From Bigelowiella natans CCMP2755 (Eukaryota; Cercozoa; Chlorarachniophyceae): a DNA stretch of 39,763 bases. Within the stretch, counting starts at the first letter, position 1, and each line of letters begins with the position of its first letter. Made by a program: the position numbers and the translations under genes. Location: NCBI GenBank assembly GCA_000320545.1, contig ADNK01000711.1, positions 1 to 39,763 on the forward strand. The letters run 5' to 3'. The notes beneath the pieces were generated by a model that searched no databases, was not told where the DNA came from, and worked only from the letters and a program-made list of their open reading frames with translations. Shown piece by piece: positions 12,082-23,509 of the stretch.

Positions 12082-13066
12082 GGTTTTCATGATATGAAGA
12101 ATATAATTCAAGCTTGGGATATGTTAATGTCAATCTTTTTAAAACAGCAACGATTACCATGGCAGCTCGAACGTGCGATTATGCATGAGAACGTACCAGG
12201 CTAGCATGCACCTGTCGATCTAGATGTAGTTACAATATGAAATAGTGAATGCTGCAGGCGCGGTGTGTGTATGCTAGCATGGCTATCGTTCAGTTGATTT
12301 GTTCAAACATCGCTGAAACTACGACTAGACTAGACTAGCTCTAGGTCTAACACGCGTTTGTGCCACTATGTTTGACCTTGATTGATGTGTCTGTCCATCG
12401 ACGCGAGCGAGTCACAAGCCTCAATTAGATGTGTACACACGTTACTAGGCTTCATTGCTTGTTAGCTTGTCGCGCGCAATGACCTTGCTAGCTTGCTAGC
12501 TTGTTGTTGCAAACTAGCAAACGCTAGGGGGAATATTTGAGTTTCGATGTTTGTCCCGGCTACCTAGCTACGACAATCAATGCTAGACTGGGAGGTCTAG
12601 ATCTACGCGCGCATCTACATAGTAGCAAGCGTTCACATTTCAGATGAGTGAGAGCACTACGTAGTGGTCGATCAATGTCGCACATGCAGCATGCTAGCTA
12701 GCTAGCATGGCTATGTGGCCAGTCTAGCAGTGCATGCAGCCGGTTCATGTTTGGCCATATGACTGCCATCTAAAATGTATAACAATACGATACGCATGCT
12801 TAGAAGAAAACTTTAACGAAACGAATTATACTGTCATTTCTTTGATGCAACTTCTTCGATTTTGGCTGAGCGGCATAGCAACACATGCATCACTTAAAGA
12901 ATATGATGCACCCAGTACATAAAATTGAGGCGGGGGTGATACGCGTTCGGACTCGGTCTAGTAGCTTGTATGTAAAGTTTTTATTTTTTCGGCTTGCGTA
13001 CACTAACCTCTTCGAAGAGGTACACGGCAGATTGGAGGGGATATATATGAGATACTTTGTTACTTT
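12082..13066. repeat. Palindrome-rich spacer block 3 between convergent genes
   Basis: About 12180-12740 is crowded with CTAG, GCTAGC, GCATGC and GCGCGC words, for example the GCTAGCTAGCTAGC run near 12690. It separates the convergent 3' ends of the multi-pass membrane gene (+) and the next gene (-). From 12740 to 13060 nothing recognisable was found. Confidence 0.65.
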
Positions 13067-13832
13067 TCACGGCCCCAGAGGCGAAATAGGAGCCCTTGGT
13101 AGAGGGCTTGGAGGGACGTCGCCAAATCTACCAGGCATTGTCTGCCAAAGATAAACGTATTTTTATACACATCCTCATCAGCAAAGCGTACACAAACAAA
13201 CTCCCGAATAATTAAGATGTGCACATGCGCGCGATAAAACAACGAGGGACATGACTGACAATGGTGTCCGATTCTTCCATCTCATTAGATCCGGCCACGA
13301 TCTCCAATATCTCTTGCGTAATGCTCGACTGGGTGAGGAAATGCAAAAAGGATAAAGTATTCACTTCAGATATTGAACATCCCTGCGATGCGATGTCTAT
13401 ACTCATTCGCATTCTCTTCCAACTCATTGCCCCTGTCCTCCCCTTCCTCACCCACCCCTGTAGATTGTGCCTCTACTCAGAATCAGGGTACAATATTTTA
13501 AACAGAGCAGCGATGCACTCTAGTGGCGTATCTGCTATCTATCCTCCCCCCCACCCCCCCCACCGGCCCTCAACACATGCACCTGTCGTTTCCTCCGGTA
13601 TTGCCTCGTGACCTGGCGCAAATAACGCATAGAATCTCATTAATCACATATGCCGTGACACTTCCCATCGATCTTCCTTGGGTTTGGGGGGAGGATGGCA
13701 ACTTACCAACACGTTAAGCTCCTCAGCCGACTCCGTAGCTTTCTGTATGCATCATATATGGCATTTCCAAGGCGGAAACAGAGGAAAACGTTAGCTGCTG
13801 CCGTGTAATATGCACTAGAGATGATTTATAAA

Positions 13833-13912
<80 letters not shown>

Positions 13913-14737
13913 CGTGAATATATTTGCCAATATAGATATACTATTCGTATAGTAGGGATAGAAGAAGACCTGCATAGCCTGCCGTGCTGCCAGCTGCTCG
14001 CACACAACCGATTCCTGAAGAGACGCAAGGACCACACCAAGCACAAGTGCGTTTAAGAAGGAAACGTCGTTGATTGGGCAGGTAAGAGTAAGCGGGACAA
14101 ACATCCGTTACACATTGATAGTAACAGAGAAAGGCAATGAGATGAGGAGGAGCTTCGAGACTCGATCGTCAAAACGAAGAAGAGGCGTCATGTGCGCGCC
14201 CCAGCAGTCCACTACCAGCATCATTCTCAGCATCTGAGAGATTATGTAGAGCCTCGATGTCGTCTCGAGAAGGTCCTCTAAGCTCGGTTCCATGATGAAT
14301 TCACTCGAGGAGACGTTCCTCGCTTCGGACGGGGTCAGCTGGGAGATGGTCGCGTATACGTCGCCTGCCAACAGAGGTCAGTTCTTTTTTTTCTCCAAAG
14401 AGCAACCCTCTTGATGCGTTGCTTGATAGCGTACGTGTATGTGTTGGGTTTTGATGTGGCGCTCATCATCATCATCATGATCATCACCATCATCATCCTC
14501 ATCATGAGTATCGTCGTTGTCATGGTCCGCATGTCTGTCGCTCTCTCTTCACAGTGATCATCCATACCTGCCCGAGTGAGCAGCTCCAAGGCCTCATCAG
14601 CATCCGTCTCAATTCCGTTTGGACTCACTACAGGATTTGAGGACACACACACACACACACACACACAATATCACCTCTTCAAATACTAAAATATCAGCCT
14701 CCCTGAGTTCTAGGGTGTAGCAGATGCGACGGTAAAC

Positions 14738-14785
<48 letters not shown>

Positions 14786-15125
14786 TTGTGTAAGGCAACC
14801 AGGGAGAATGGTCCGAATCGATGGGGACTGCTTGGTAATGCCCGTGAAGCTGCACCGAAGAACAACAACAAGAAGAAGAAGAATAAGAAGAAGAAGAAGA
14901 AGAAGATAGATCAGAATAGCTTTCAAGCCTGCCGAGATAGTTGCCTGCTTCCTTGGCGTTTCCGCCTCGAACGAATACTCCCGCCACAATCATCACCAGC
15001 GCCATCGCAGCGACGCACACCCATCATATCCACAACAACGCAAGTTTCAGTGCTATTGCAAATCTGCAGGGCTCGTCCAACGAAAAATAGTCTTCTTTCT
15101 TCCGCATTATCATCTCCGAAGGGAA

Positions 15126-15164
<39 letters not shown>

Positions 15165-15911
15165 GCATGCATCGGTTGCTGGATGGGCGCCGTACCACGT
15201 GTAGATGATCTCTACTCGGCCCAGGCTCCTACCCAATCAGCAGCAATATTGTCATTAATGCGAAGCAGCTTTCGTGAAGACACGTTGCTCAGAAGTATTT
15301 AAACGACATATGGCTAGCAGTCGTACATGCGTATCCCCTCACCCACACACACACCCTTCTTCAAACTCTTGGATGACATCTTCGAGAACCTACACATGTA
15401 TTGAACGAGCAGGGGCACACACATAATGTATATTAGGCAAATATAGATTATTGCTCACGAAAATTTTTAATATCGCAATTTTCTGTGGGTGAGAGCGCAT
15501 GCGATTGTTGCACTTGTTGTTATATATATATATATATATATATATTTATTTATATTATATTTATATTTGTTGGGTATGCACTCGCTCGCGCGCACAGGAA
15601 GGGGGGGGGGCATAAAGCACGCCCCATTCACTACTTACACTCGCTGCCACATCGGAGTCAGGTTTGGTATTCATCGGAACGATCTAGGACGGATAAGGAA
15701 AGAGGGCGTTAGAATGTGCTTTCTATCGAATGGAGGCTCTCGGTTAAAAGAGTAGTTAGAAACTGGGATCTTTTTCCTTCTCTCCTTCCTACCCCCCCCG
15801 TTCTATCTCAACTCTACCTGATAGCTCTCCACTCGTTTTTTGCGAAAGGCCTTCTTTAGCCTCCGGCCAACGCCGATGACGCGGATGTTAGGCTGGGAGT
15901 CGAGGTCGCAG
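13067..15911 (-). CDS. Many-exon gene on minus strand, partly solved, family unknown
   Basis: Two phase-consistent exon chains were found. Upstream: 15911-15818 (basic, IRVIGVGRRLKKAFRKKR), 15683-15639, 15389-15355, 15287-15233. Downstream: 14627-14568 (IETDADEALELLTRAG), 14364-14114 (acidic start, then SRLYIISQMLRMMLVVD and KLLLISLPFSV), 14014-13970, 13742-13707 (GTAAGT donor), 13612-13583, 13457-13260 and 13141-13067, ending in TGA. The join between 15233 and 14627 is not solved; candidate exons near 15060-14950, 14860-14790 and 14715-14680 conflict in phase. The protein mixes charged helices with hydrophobic segments. The 5' end lies beyond 15911. I do not recognise a family. The first part of the 13457 exon is the weakest piece. 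Introns hold TA, TG and GAA microsatellites. Confidence 0.4.
13841..15544. repeat. Microsatellites within the minus-strand gene
   Basis: TA then TG compound run at about 13841-13908; CAT-type run near 14463-14505; CA at about 14645-14666; TA at about 14749-14779; AAG at about 14862-14906; TA at about 15128-15159 and 15523-15544. These generate many false open frames (poly Tyr-Ile, Cys-Val, Thr-His). Confidence 0.8.
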
Positions 15912-16868
15912 CTGCAGAGTGCAGAGTGTTTGTGTGTTTATGTGTGTATGTGCGCGAGCGTGTTTGATGATGATGATGATGATGATGTGTGTGTGTGTGT
16001 GTGGTGTGTGTGGTGTGTGTGTGTGTTTATATGTGTGGATGTGTGTTTGTATTCGGCTCAATCGTACTCTTCGTCTCCCTTAGAATGCTCGCAGAGAAAC
16101 TCATCTTGTAACTCCTATTTCCATATCATGCCAGGAGGGGGAGGCCACACGCATACACGCATACACGCATACACGCAAACAGCAAAGAACAACACACAAA
16201 TTTGACAAAACTCGCAATGCTAGCATGAATAGCAACGCCCACCCCCCCCCCCCCCCGGCAAGTATCTGATGATGTTGTCATTTGCGTCGATGTCTCGCTC
16301 TTGCTACGACTGTTTCTATTTTCCCCAAGATCACGCATACACCTCCATTCGCGTCTTCACACGCGCAGCGATATCGTCGTTGAAGCTCCCACAGAGACCC
16401 TGATGTTGGCAGGTTACGGTGATTTAGCACTAAGCACCAGCAACCCCACGCACGGCAACGAGGACGAATTCAAAGAGAAAGTAGCGTGCAGTGATACGCA
16501 GATGCTACTTGTATCGGACGACCTTATTGCTTCCTATTGCGATGATGGTGACATCTCCTGCATTGTTACCCTGAGGCAGCGTAGCAAACAGAGCACGCAT
16601 ATGTATGTTCATGCGTGTTTTTCTGCGTGCGTGCGCGCGCGTCCATTTGGGTGCTTATTGGATGAAAGGCCGTGATTCCGTCGATACATACGCATGATAT
16701 ATCACCGTATTCTTGTTTTTGAGTAGGGGAGGGCTAACAAACGTTCCTGACACGTTGGCCTCCAGAAGCAACCCACGGAGCGTGCCTGCAGTCAAACCAA
16801 GAGACAACCGTGGATATCAAAAGAGGGGGGGTAGGGAAAGAAGAGTGCGGTCGAAACTTCTGAGAATG

Positions 16869-16917
<49 letters not shown>

Positions 16918-17530
16918 AGCACACAAACATACACTCACGCATTCCATCTACCTTGCACGTGGGAGGAAAACGGCTGGTTCGCAAACATAGCACGCTTTGC
17001 GCCTGCGAGCTTCGATATGGCAATGAATCTAACGCGGTTACGACATTAGATCACACGATGCACATGTGGCGAATAAGGACTGAATTTCGTTGTTTTTCTC
17101 AGCCTCACCGAATTGCATTCGTTATCTTATGGATCTTCTCAATCGATTTCTTCCGGTCCTGTTTTCATAGATACAATTCACTTTTTTTGTGACAATTTAA
17201 ACAATGGCCCTTCGTCGTCCAATGATAACATAATATCTCAGATAGTTCATACAGTTCTCACGTATGTGTGTAAGTAAAGTGCTTTGCAGGCTTTCGGGCC
17301 CATACGTGATAGAATATTGTTCTAAAATTTGTATCGTGAGAGAAAAGCACCTGCAACGACTTTAGCGTTGCCCTTGTGGCCTAGGTGTGCAAAAGAAGGT
17401 ATGATGTTTTTCAGAATGCGCTAGTGCTGATTTCTAACTGGTGACGCTTGCGTCCGGGGGTATCCACCAGATAATACAAATGCAAACAGTAAGGATCAAC
17501 TGGGAAGAATAGTAATATAAAATTCACCCA
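15912..17530. other. Microsatellite-rich region, genes not resolved
   Basis: Holds GAT and TG runs (about 15966-16025), a C run at about 16242-16257 and a CA run at about 16873-16914. The + frame at about 16370-16590 reads like protein (APTETLMLAGYGDLALS, then DDLIASYCDDGDISCIV) but I found no clear splice partners. The 5' exons of the minus-strand gene ending at 13067 may also lie here. Confidence 0.35.
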
Positions 17531-17976
17531 CCACAGGTCGCTGCGTTCTCCACGAGACGATCGGAGCTTTAGTATATTGCGATCCATATAGTCTATCGCC
17601 GGGGCTCCTCCCCATATGGCAGTTCCGAAGCTGGATAGCTCTTTTTGGACTGGGTGCCAAGAGGTGCTGGGAGGATGCTATGAAGGCCGTTGTCCGAAGT
17701 GGTTGGGAGCTTTCATGACGGAATAATAGCCCGATAAGAGTTATCAAAGTCACAGATATTGTTGCTATCTTTCGCACTGAGTTCACCCCATTTTGGGGGG
17801 CTCCAGTTGAGGCGCTCCGGCACTCATTATTCATCCGACAGGGGGGCGCCAATGAGGATTCGAAGTGTTTCAGCTTTGGGAAATGAGAAAAGCGCAGGCG
17901 GAAACAACCAATGTATGAAATAACATGGTAATTTTTAGCTACGACTAAGCCATATGCTCTTTCTTTACAAAAATAG

Positions 17977-18290
17977 GATCGCCTCTTCTTGTAGCTGCAG
18001 AGTCACTCTCTGCTGCGTGGGGAACCAAAAGAAAACAGTTCGGCTTATTGACGAGAAGGGCGTTTTGTATTGTCGCAAGCATAGTAATGACTGGGATCGC
18101 ATCTCTCTTTCACAGAGACTTTTTCGACCATGTGCAACGCCATATATTTTTCTACATGCGACAACCCTTTTTCAGGAAAGTGTGTTTTCGGGTAGACAGA
18201 AAATATCCGAAAGCTTCCGAAAAAGGAGCTGAATTTCAGTCGAAAACCCAAATACCTATTTGTCGTACCCTAAGAATATGTCCGATTTAA
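17977..18290 (+). CDS. Possible exon of a membrane protein
   Basis: An open frame of 104 codons follows an AG at 17975-17976 and ends with TAA at 18288-18290. It contains a hydrophobic stretch (AFCIVASIVMTGIASLF) followed by a basic, aromatic-rich region. An upstream frame at about 17537-17716 on + (IWQFRSWIALFGLGAKRCW) could be another exon of the same gene, but competing minus-strand frames exist and the junction is not solved. No family recognised. Confidence 0.25.
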
Positions 18291-18558
18291 CGTGAGGTTG
18301 AGGTCGTACCCACAGTGGCCTTTCAAAAGGAAGGAGACACACAATGGCCATAGCCATTCAGGATCCCCTGATTTGAGTTGGATATTTTACCGATAATTTC
18401 TTGATTTTAGAAACTCCTCCACGTCGGACAAACGAAAGGGACTGGGCTCTCGGGAGAAGATTGATATTCTTGCCATTTTACCACGATGTTTATTTGTCAC
18501 TAATCAGGTGAAATTATACAATTTATCACGTTTCGGTACTCTACTGACACACTCAAAA

Positions 18559-18936
18559 ATGGCCAATGAACCCTCACCTCTGAAGATTGCCATTCCCGTT
18601 TTGGGAGGTATGGTAGATTTTGCATCAATGCTAAGTTCCATGGTCCAAAAATGCTAGAATAGTTTGAACCTTAAATTGGAATGGCTGTATTCGCATGAAA
18701 ATTGGGTGAGTGACGCTTAAGATGACAATTGATTATGTTGTCATCCTGACACCGACCCATTTCCGACTCATTTAGGAGTGTATGCTATTTGCGGGGGTCT
18801 GGCCTATTTTACGACATCCGGAGCGCTTAGGAGTCATACCCCGAGGCAGGTGATCCCAGTCTTGTTCTCTACAGTTGCCTACTTCTGTCTCTACGGAGTC
18901 TACGTATTTCGACAAGGTTGTTGCTTGTGTATGTGT

Positions 18937-18986
<50 letters not shown>

Positions 18987-19144
18987 AGGCGTGCAAGAAG
19001 AAAAAGAAAAATGGAAACACAGAAGCTTAATACATTTCACCTCTCTGTAACATCCCTCCCTTGCCCCTCTGAACATGTTTAGGCATGACGAAGCAGCTGT
19101 ACGCAGCGCATTGCAAAAAGGAGGGCAAGGACATTTCAGAGTGA
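18559..19144 (+). CDS. Small two-helix membrane protein, 3 exons
   Basis: Exons 18559-18607, 18776-18916 and 19083-19144 join in phase to 252 nt, 83 residues, from ATG to TGA. The N-terminus is MANEPSPLKIAIPVLGG. Two hydrophobic segments follow, one about residues 9-32 and one about 43-62 (VIPVLFSTVAYFCLYGVYVF), then a short Lys-rich tail. The second intron contains a long TG run at about 18942-18984. Size and layout fit small mitochondrial or ER membrane proteins, but I cannot assign a family. Splice sites are conventional (GTATGG/TTTAG, GTTGTT/TTTAG) and all phases close, so the model is reasonably firm. Confidence 0.65.
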
Positions 19145-19496
19145 TGCGCTAGAAAAATAAAAAATGAACAAAGCAGACATAAATAGATGAAGTTGAAAGC
19201 CATATTGAATTGTTGGGGGCTTCAGTATAGATTTATATATATCAAATATACCCATCAGATACAGCGACACGATTAAAAATGCGGATCGAACAGTTGGAAA
19301 CTGTCACGAGCAGATGGGCCCTTTTCTGGTCAATCGATTTTTGTATCTTGTAATTATCCAGCATGTATTTGCACAATTCTTTGACACCAAACATGGCGTA
19401 TTACACGGTGTAGCACACATACACATATCACAAAAGACGCAGATATTCACGTAAAACTTAGCAGAAGATACCAATGAAATTTAGGGTTCCCTGTGG

Positions 19497-19688
19497 ATGT
19501 ACGGTGCATTTGTAAATCCGGCTCGTGCAGGAGGCATTGGTCTTGCGTATTTGGGATTTCTACTTATTTATCCCATCGTTTTTGGCACTGAAAGAATTAT
19601 TGTTTCCACCCTACCGCGCTACTACATGTGTTACTACATGATGGCCTGCACGGTTGTTGCAGGGTTGCGCACCATCAAATACATCTAA
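19497..19688 (+). CDS. Short hydrophobic ORF, possible small membrane protein
   Basis: A single-frame ORF of 63 codons, ATG to TAA. It begins MYGAFVNPARAGG and is strongly hydrophobic (IGLAYLGFLLIYPIVFG), with a second hydrophobic stretch before the end. The NPAR string recalls the second half of aquaporins, but the surrounding residues do not follow that family. It could be a stand-alone small gene or a terminal exon. Nothing else supports it. Confidence 0.3.
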   Translation: MYGAFVNPARAGGIGLAYLGFLLIYPIVFGTERIIVSTLPRYYMCYYMMACTVVAGLRTIKYI

Positions 19689-19904
19689 GTTTCACTCTTC
19701 ATGTAATCATACCACAGCAGAAAAGTCTGTGTAGTCCATAGAATTAAAGATTGTGCAATTTTGAGCATGGTCCAAATTGCAGTTATGACGACACTTGACT
19801 TCTGTGATGACTTCAACTTTGAAATGAAGTGTGCAGGAGTGTTTGATGTCTCCTCCTAGTAATCTGACATTTGCGCGAAATTGACGACCACAATGATCGA
19901 TCAT

Positions 19905-20610
19905 CCATGTACATGCAAACTAATGTGTCTAGGTGTGCTAGTGTCATGCACTAGCATGCGGCATGGACAGACCCAGCTAGCTACAGCTAGCTAGGCTAGC
20001 AGGTGCAACGATGACATGCATGTGAGACAACATGTCTAGACATTCTTGTTGGGATGCAATTGATGCGCAAGTGCATGCGTGCAATGCGGTGTGCCACGTG
20101 CACGCCGCGCACAGCTGCAGACATGTGCAACTAGACAAGATGATTGCACATATTCAGCATGCTGGCATGCGCCTGAACAGCTGGTCCTCCATCGCACTGA
20201 AGCGCAAAGTGTTGTCTTTTCACATCTAGACACGTGTCAAAGTTCTAGAGTTGTGAATGATCTGGCTAGTTGGAGGTGTCTAGACGTATGATCGATCACA
20301 GCTAGACAGCTAAGTCCCCGTTCAAAAACGGTGACCCCTAGCTCTAGAGCTAGCTAGACATCATCTCCACGCCATTTCTGGATTGTCCGAAGAATCCATG
20401 AATCCACTGTCTAGCTGTGCATTGCACATTGACAACTAGCTAGCTAGACAATCGAAAACCTCCAATCTAGCAATTCACTAGCTAGTTGCAAATCTGATGT
20501 AGATGATGCATAGCATGCACATCGTTAATCCATTGTGTTGTGCTGGTCTAGTGGTGTGTGCTAGTCTAGTGGTGTGCAAGCTAGCAGGTACCGAACTAGC
20601 GAAGTGTAGC
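19905..20610. repeat. Palindrome-rich spacer block 4
   Basis: CTAG, GCTAGC, CTAGACA and TGCATGC words recur densely at about 19930-20600. It lies beyond the 3' ends of the + strand genes on its left and the - strand small-protein gene on its right. No coding frame with protein-like content. Confidence 0.7.
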
Positions 20611-20847
20611 AGCACACTTTAGGGGTTTGATGAAAACAACAGACTGTTGTCTAAGACTGGCTATTAGTAAACGCAAAATGGCCAAATTTAAAAACACTCA
20701 CAAAACATGCAACGCACATGCTTGATCCATCTTCCGCAACTTTGTGCACGAAACTAAATGGCCAATCCCTCTACATTGCATACCTAAATTTTAATTGATG
20801 AATTAAAGAATGAAATAAAATAGAACAATTAATTTTAACCGTAAGTC

Positions 20848-21103
20848 TCACTTTGATCTCTCTTTCAACTGAATTCTTCTCATCTTTTTCTTTCCATATT
20901 TTTTCTTAGGTGGCAAATTCTTCATCGCTTCCTGCTTTTTCTCCCACTCTTGCCTAAATGCAATGAACAGTTCAACAGATTTCAAGTGATTGGAGAGGGG
21001 GGGTGGATTTAATTTACCATATGTAATAACCTACTCCTCCGAGAGCCATTGCTACGAAAAGCAAGACAAATAGCGCTGGATTGCCTCCCTCATCAACGTC
21101 CAT
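20848..21103 (-). CDS. 63-residue single-pass membrane protein with basic tail
   Basis: Exons 21103-21018 and 20953-20848 join (phase 2, W codon split) to 64 codons. The protein is a short acidic N-terminus (MDVDEGG), one transmembrane helix (ALFVLLFVAMALGGVGYYI), then a charged cytosolic tail containing NLPPKKKYGKKKMRRIQLKE. A PP(K)n...KKKMRRxxLK tail after a single helix recalls an uncharacterised small membrane protein family in plants; I have no firm name. The 64-bp intron has a GTAAAT donor and a TTTAG acceptor. The gene is divergent from the TMEM65-GAF gene, 388 bp away. Confidence 0.75.
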
Positions 21104-21491
21104 GGTGCTATCGACCTTTGCATTCAGGGTTTCGACACATTTTCTTGTTACCACAAACTTTTTTCAGAGTGTTTTATTTCGGTGAATTTGCCACAATTAC
21201 AGGAGTTTACCCAATTCTGGAATAGCCACGATCTTGAGGTAAATCATTTTGTTTGCTACAGATCTACGAACGAAATCCCCCCGTGTTAGATCTATCTTTA
21301 GAGGTTTTTCCATCTCTGAGTGATTTGATGCATGCGCAGAAATCTTTGGTAGCGAGCTAGAGAGCCTCTTCCATCTTGCCTAAAGCCAATGTGAGTTATC
21401 GTAGGCGACAGCACAAAATGATGCTTCTCCAATCTTGTCTCGACTAAAATCCAGGGGAAATTTCTCTGACGACAGCACAAAATGATCCAAG
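21104..21491. promoter_or_regulatory. Divergent promoter spacer, small membrane protein / TMEM65-GAF
   Basis: Spacer of 388 bp between two outward-facing start codons. A near-repeat, GACAGCACAAAATGAT, occurs at about 21408-21423 and again at about 21471-21486, 63 bp apart and just upstream of the TMEM65-GAF start. It may be a regulatory element. No palindrome-rich block is present. Confidence 0.45.
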
Positions 21492-23450
21492 ATGTGTCGG
21501 AATCTCTGTGATAGATTCTTCTTCCGAAACACATTCAGCATTCCACTCTTGCAAGGATGCGAAGATGCAACATCTTCTCGTTCGTACGCTTCCGCTACAG
21601 TGGCCGCTGTTATTCCTGGCCTGTAATATATGTGCTAGATGTATTTTTTATGTGGGCCTAAAACGCTTAATACATTTTCAAAATGTAAATCCATTTTGAA
21701 CATGTTGTGCATACTTTAGCAGCGTTGGAGTAAGAATTTTGCTGGACATCTTTTTCTCTCTTCGTCTCTCAACGATGGCTCAATGACCAGAGAGCATATG
21801 GAAAAAAAATCAGAAATTAAAAAAGACATGCTTCACGATGCTCTTACTCCACCCCCGACATCAAGACAGCTCTGGATCCACTTTATTCATAGTGCAGTAC
21901 CAATGGTTAACTAATTTCCACTTTTTGTAAGAACGAAACTAAAATCATTGCAATCATACCTTTGTTGAGCTTAGGTTGGATTTGGCTGCATGGATAATAT
22001 TGTGATGATAATGGTGTGACTTCGTATACACAAGGAAGATTAATCAATTTGATGGTTTTAAAAACGTTGGGATTGGTAGGCTGGGGATCTGATTGACAAC
22101 ACTATCGGGGTCAAGTTTGGACTTGCAACATTAACAGCAGGCAATTTGAAAGCTTGCAACGAAAAAATTATAGATATTAAACTTTATTTGTTAAGCTGCA
22201 TTCGGACAAATATGCTCGGATGTCTCTGGTATAGCCTTTGGAGGTGTCATTGAAGCTACTGCAACACGCTTAGGACTCCCAATCCCGGGTATGTCCTGCT
22301 AGTGCATAACGTCATCTTTTTAGAAAGTTTATTAATGGCCAGCATTTACATCGCAACAACGCTTGCTACCAAGAGTGAAGCTATATGGCACCTTCGGCAT
22401 GATTTGTGGTATTTTATATCACCTCCATGATCTACTATGGTAATCTTGATGTGTTGTTTAGGGGTAATAATAGGCTGCCTACTTGGCATGACGTCACTGC
22501 TGTTTCTTGATCTTGAGGTTTAAATGTGTCTAAATAATATACTGAGGAAAGTTCATAAAGCTTAATATTTATTACATTAAAGGCTGCCGAGAGAGCAAAG
22601 AAAGAAACGGAGGTATGGAATATGATTTTTGAGTTTAGCATTTTTAATCTAATTGCGAGTCTCTTTGTCAGTTGACGACCATCATCGAAACTGTTATCGA
22701 ACACGGACATAATGTTTGAGCAAATTTGAGTTGTATAAGTAAATGTTCAAAACTGATTGTATCAGTTCATAGGTAATCAATGCAGAACGAGCATCCTTGT
22801 TCCTGCTGGATCGTAAGGGACATAACCTTTGGACTAAGGTTTGCGAATAAAAAGTCGTGTGTACAAGGTGTAAAGAAGGCTATTTTACAAAAGGTGGCTA
22901 CTGGCACAAACAATTGTTACACTATCAAAGTAAATGAAAACAGGTATTTATCAATAATAGAATCAATACTATACATTTATCCCGTTACCTGGTCATCAGC
23001 GGCTTTGTGGGACTCTGTGCGATGACTGGTAGACCATTGGTGGTCGACGATGCTTACAAGTACCAAGAATATTTTAATTCGGGTCGTAATCATTTATACA
23101 TTTTTCGAAAAAATATTTTATTTAATTATAACACGACAGAGTCGGATAAGAAACTTGACTTTAGGACCAAAAGTGTGATGTGTTGGCCTGTATTCGAAAG
23201 GGACCAGCAAGACCGAAACCATGTTTTGAATCAGCACAACACACTAGACCTTACCACAGTCTCTCCAGCATCAGCTAAAACCGTGGTTATGAGTTCTCAT
23301 ACTCAAAATTCTCCTCCTCCTCCTAAACTCATTGCTGTGATAGAAATCATCAACAAACGAAACGATGAACTTTTTAGTCAAAATGATCAAATGTTGTGTG
23401 AAATGCTCGCATATCATGTTGCAATTTTCATGCGAAATCACAAAGGATGA
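21492..23450 (+). CDS. TMEM65 domain fused to a GAF domain, 12 exons
   Basis: Exons 21492-21622, 21791-21905, 21975-22013, 22080-22140, 22196-22288, 22343-22396, 22462-22517, 22583-22612, 22672-22713, 22773-22838, 22894-22943 and 23000-23450 total 1188 nt, 395 residues, all in phase. The N-terminus (MCRNLCDRFFFRNTF) is basic and aromatic with no acidic residue until Asp7, like a mitochondrial presequence. Residues about 70-183 match TMEM65: SAVPMVGFGCMDNIVMIMAG, QICSDVSGIAFGGVIEA, RLGLPIP, and GVIIGCLLGM in the last helix. A charged helix (AAERAKKETE, 184-207) leads into a GAF domain: ERASLFLLDRKGHNLWTKV, GRPLVVDDAY, then NKRNDELFSQNDQ, which fits NKxnFx3DE except for Q in place of the final E. 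Known animal TMEM65 is a mitochondrial inner-membrane protein without GAF. The two introns after 22140 and 22396 start with GC. Confidence 0.85.
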
Positions 23451-23509
23451 ACAGGTTTGTTACAATGATGTTTGAATCTGGTATCACAAGATCCTGCTCA
23501 TTCCACGTT

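Noticed and set aside
14108-15043. Stop-codon readthrough or reassigned TAA/TGA in the minus-strand gene
   Set aside because: Other genes here terminate normally with TAA, TGA and TAG, and a spliced alternative exists at the TAA.
19497-19688. Aquaporin fragment, because of the NPAR string
   Set aside because: Flanking residues do not follow the aquaporin half-helix pattern, and there is no second NPA half nearby.
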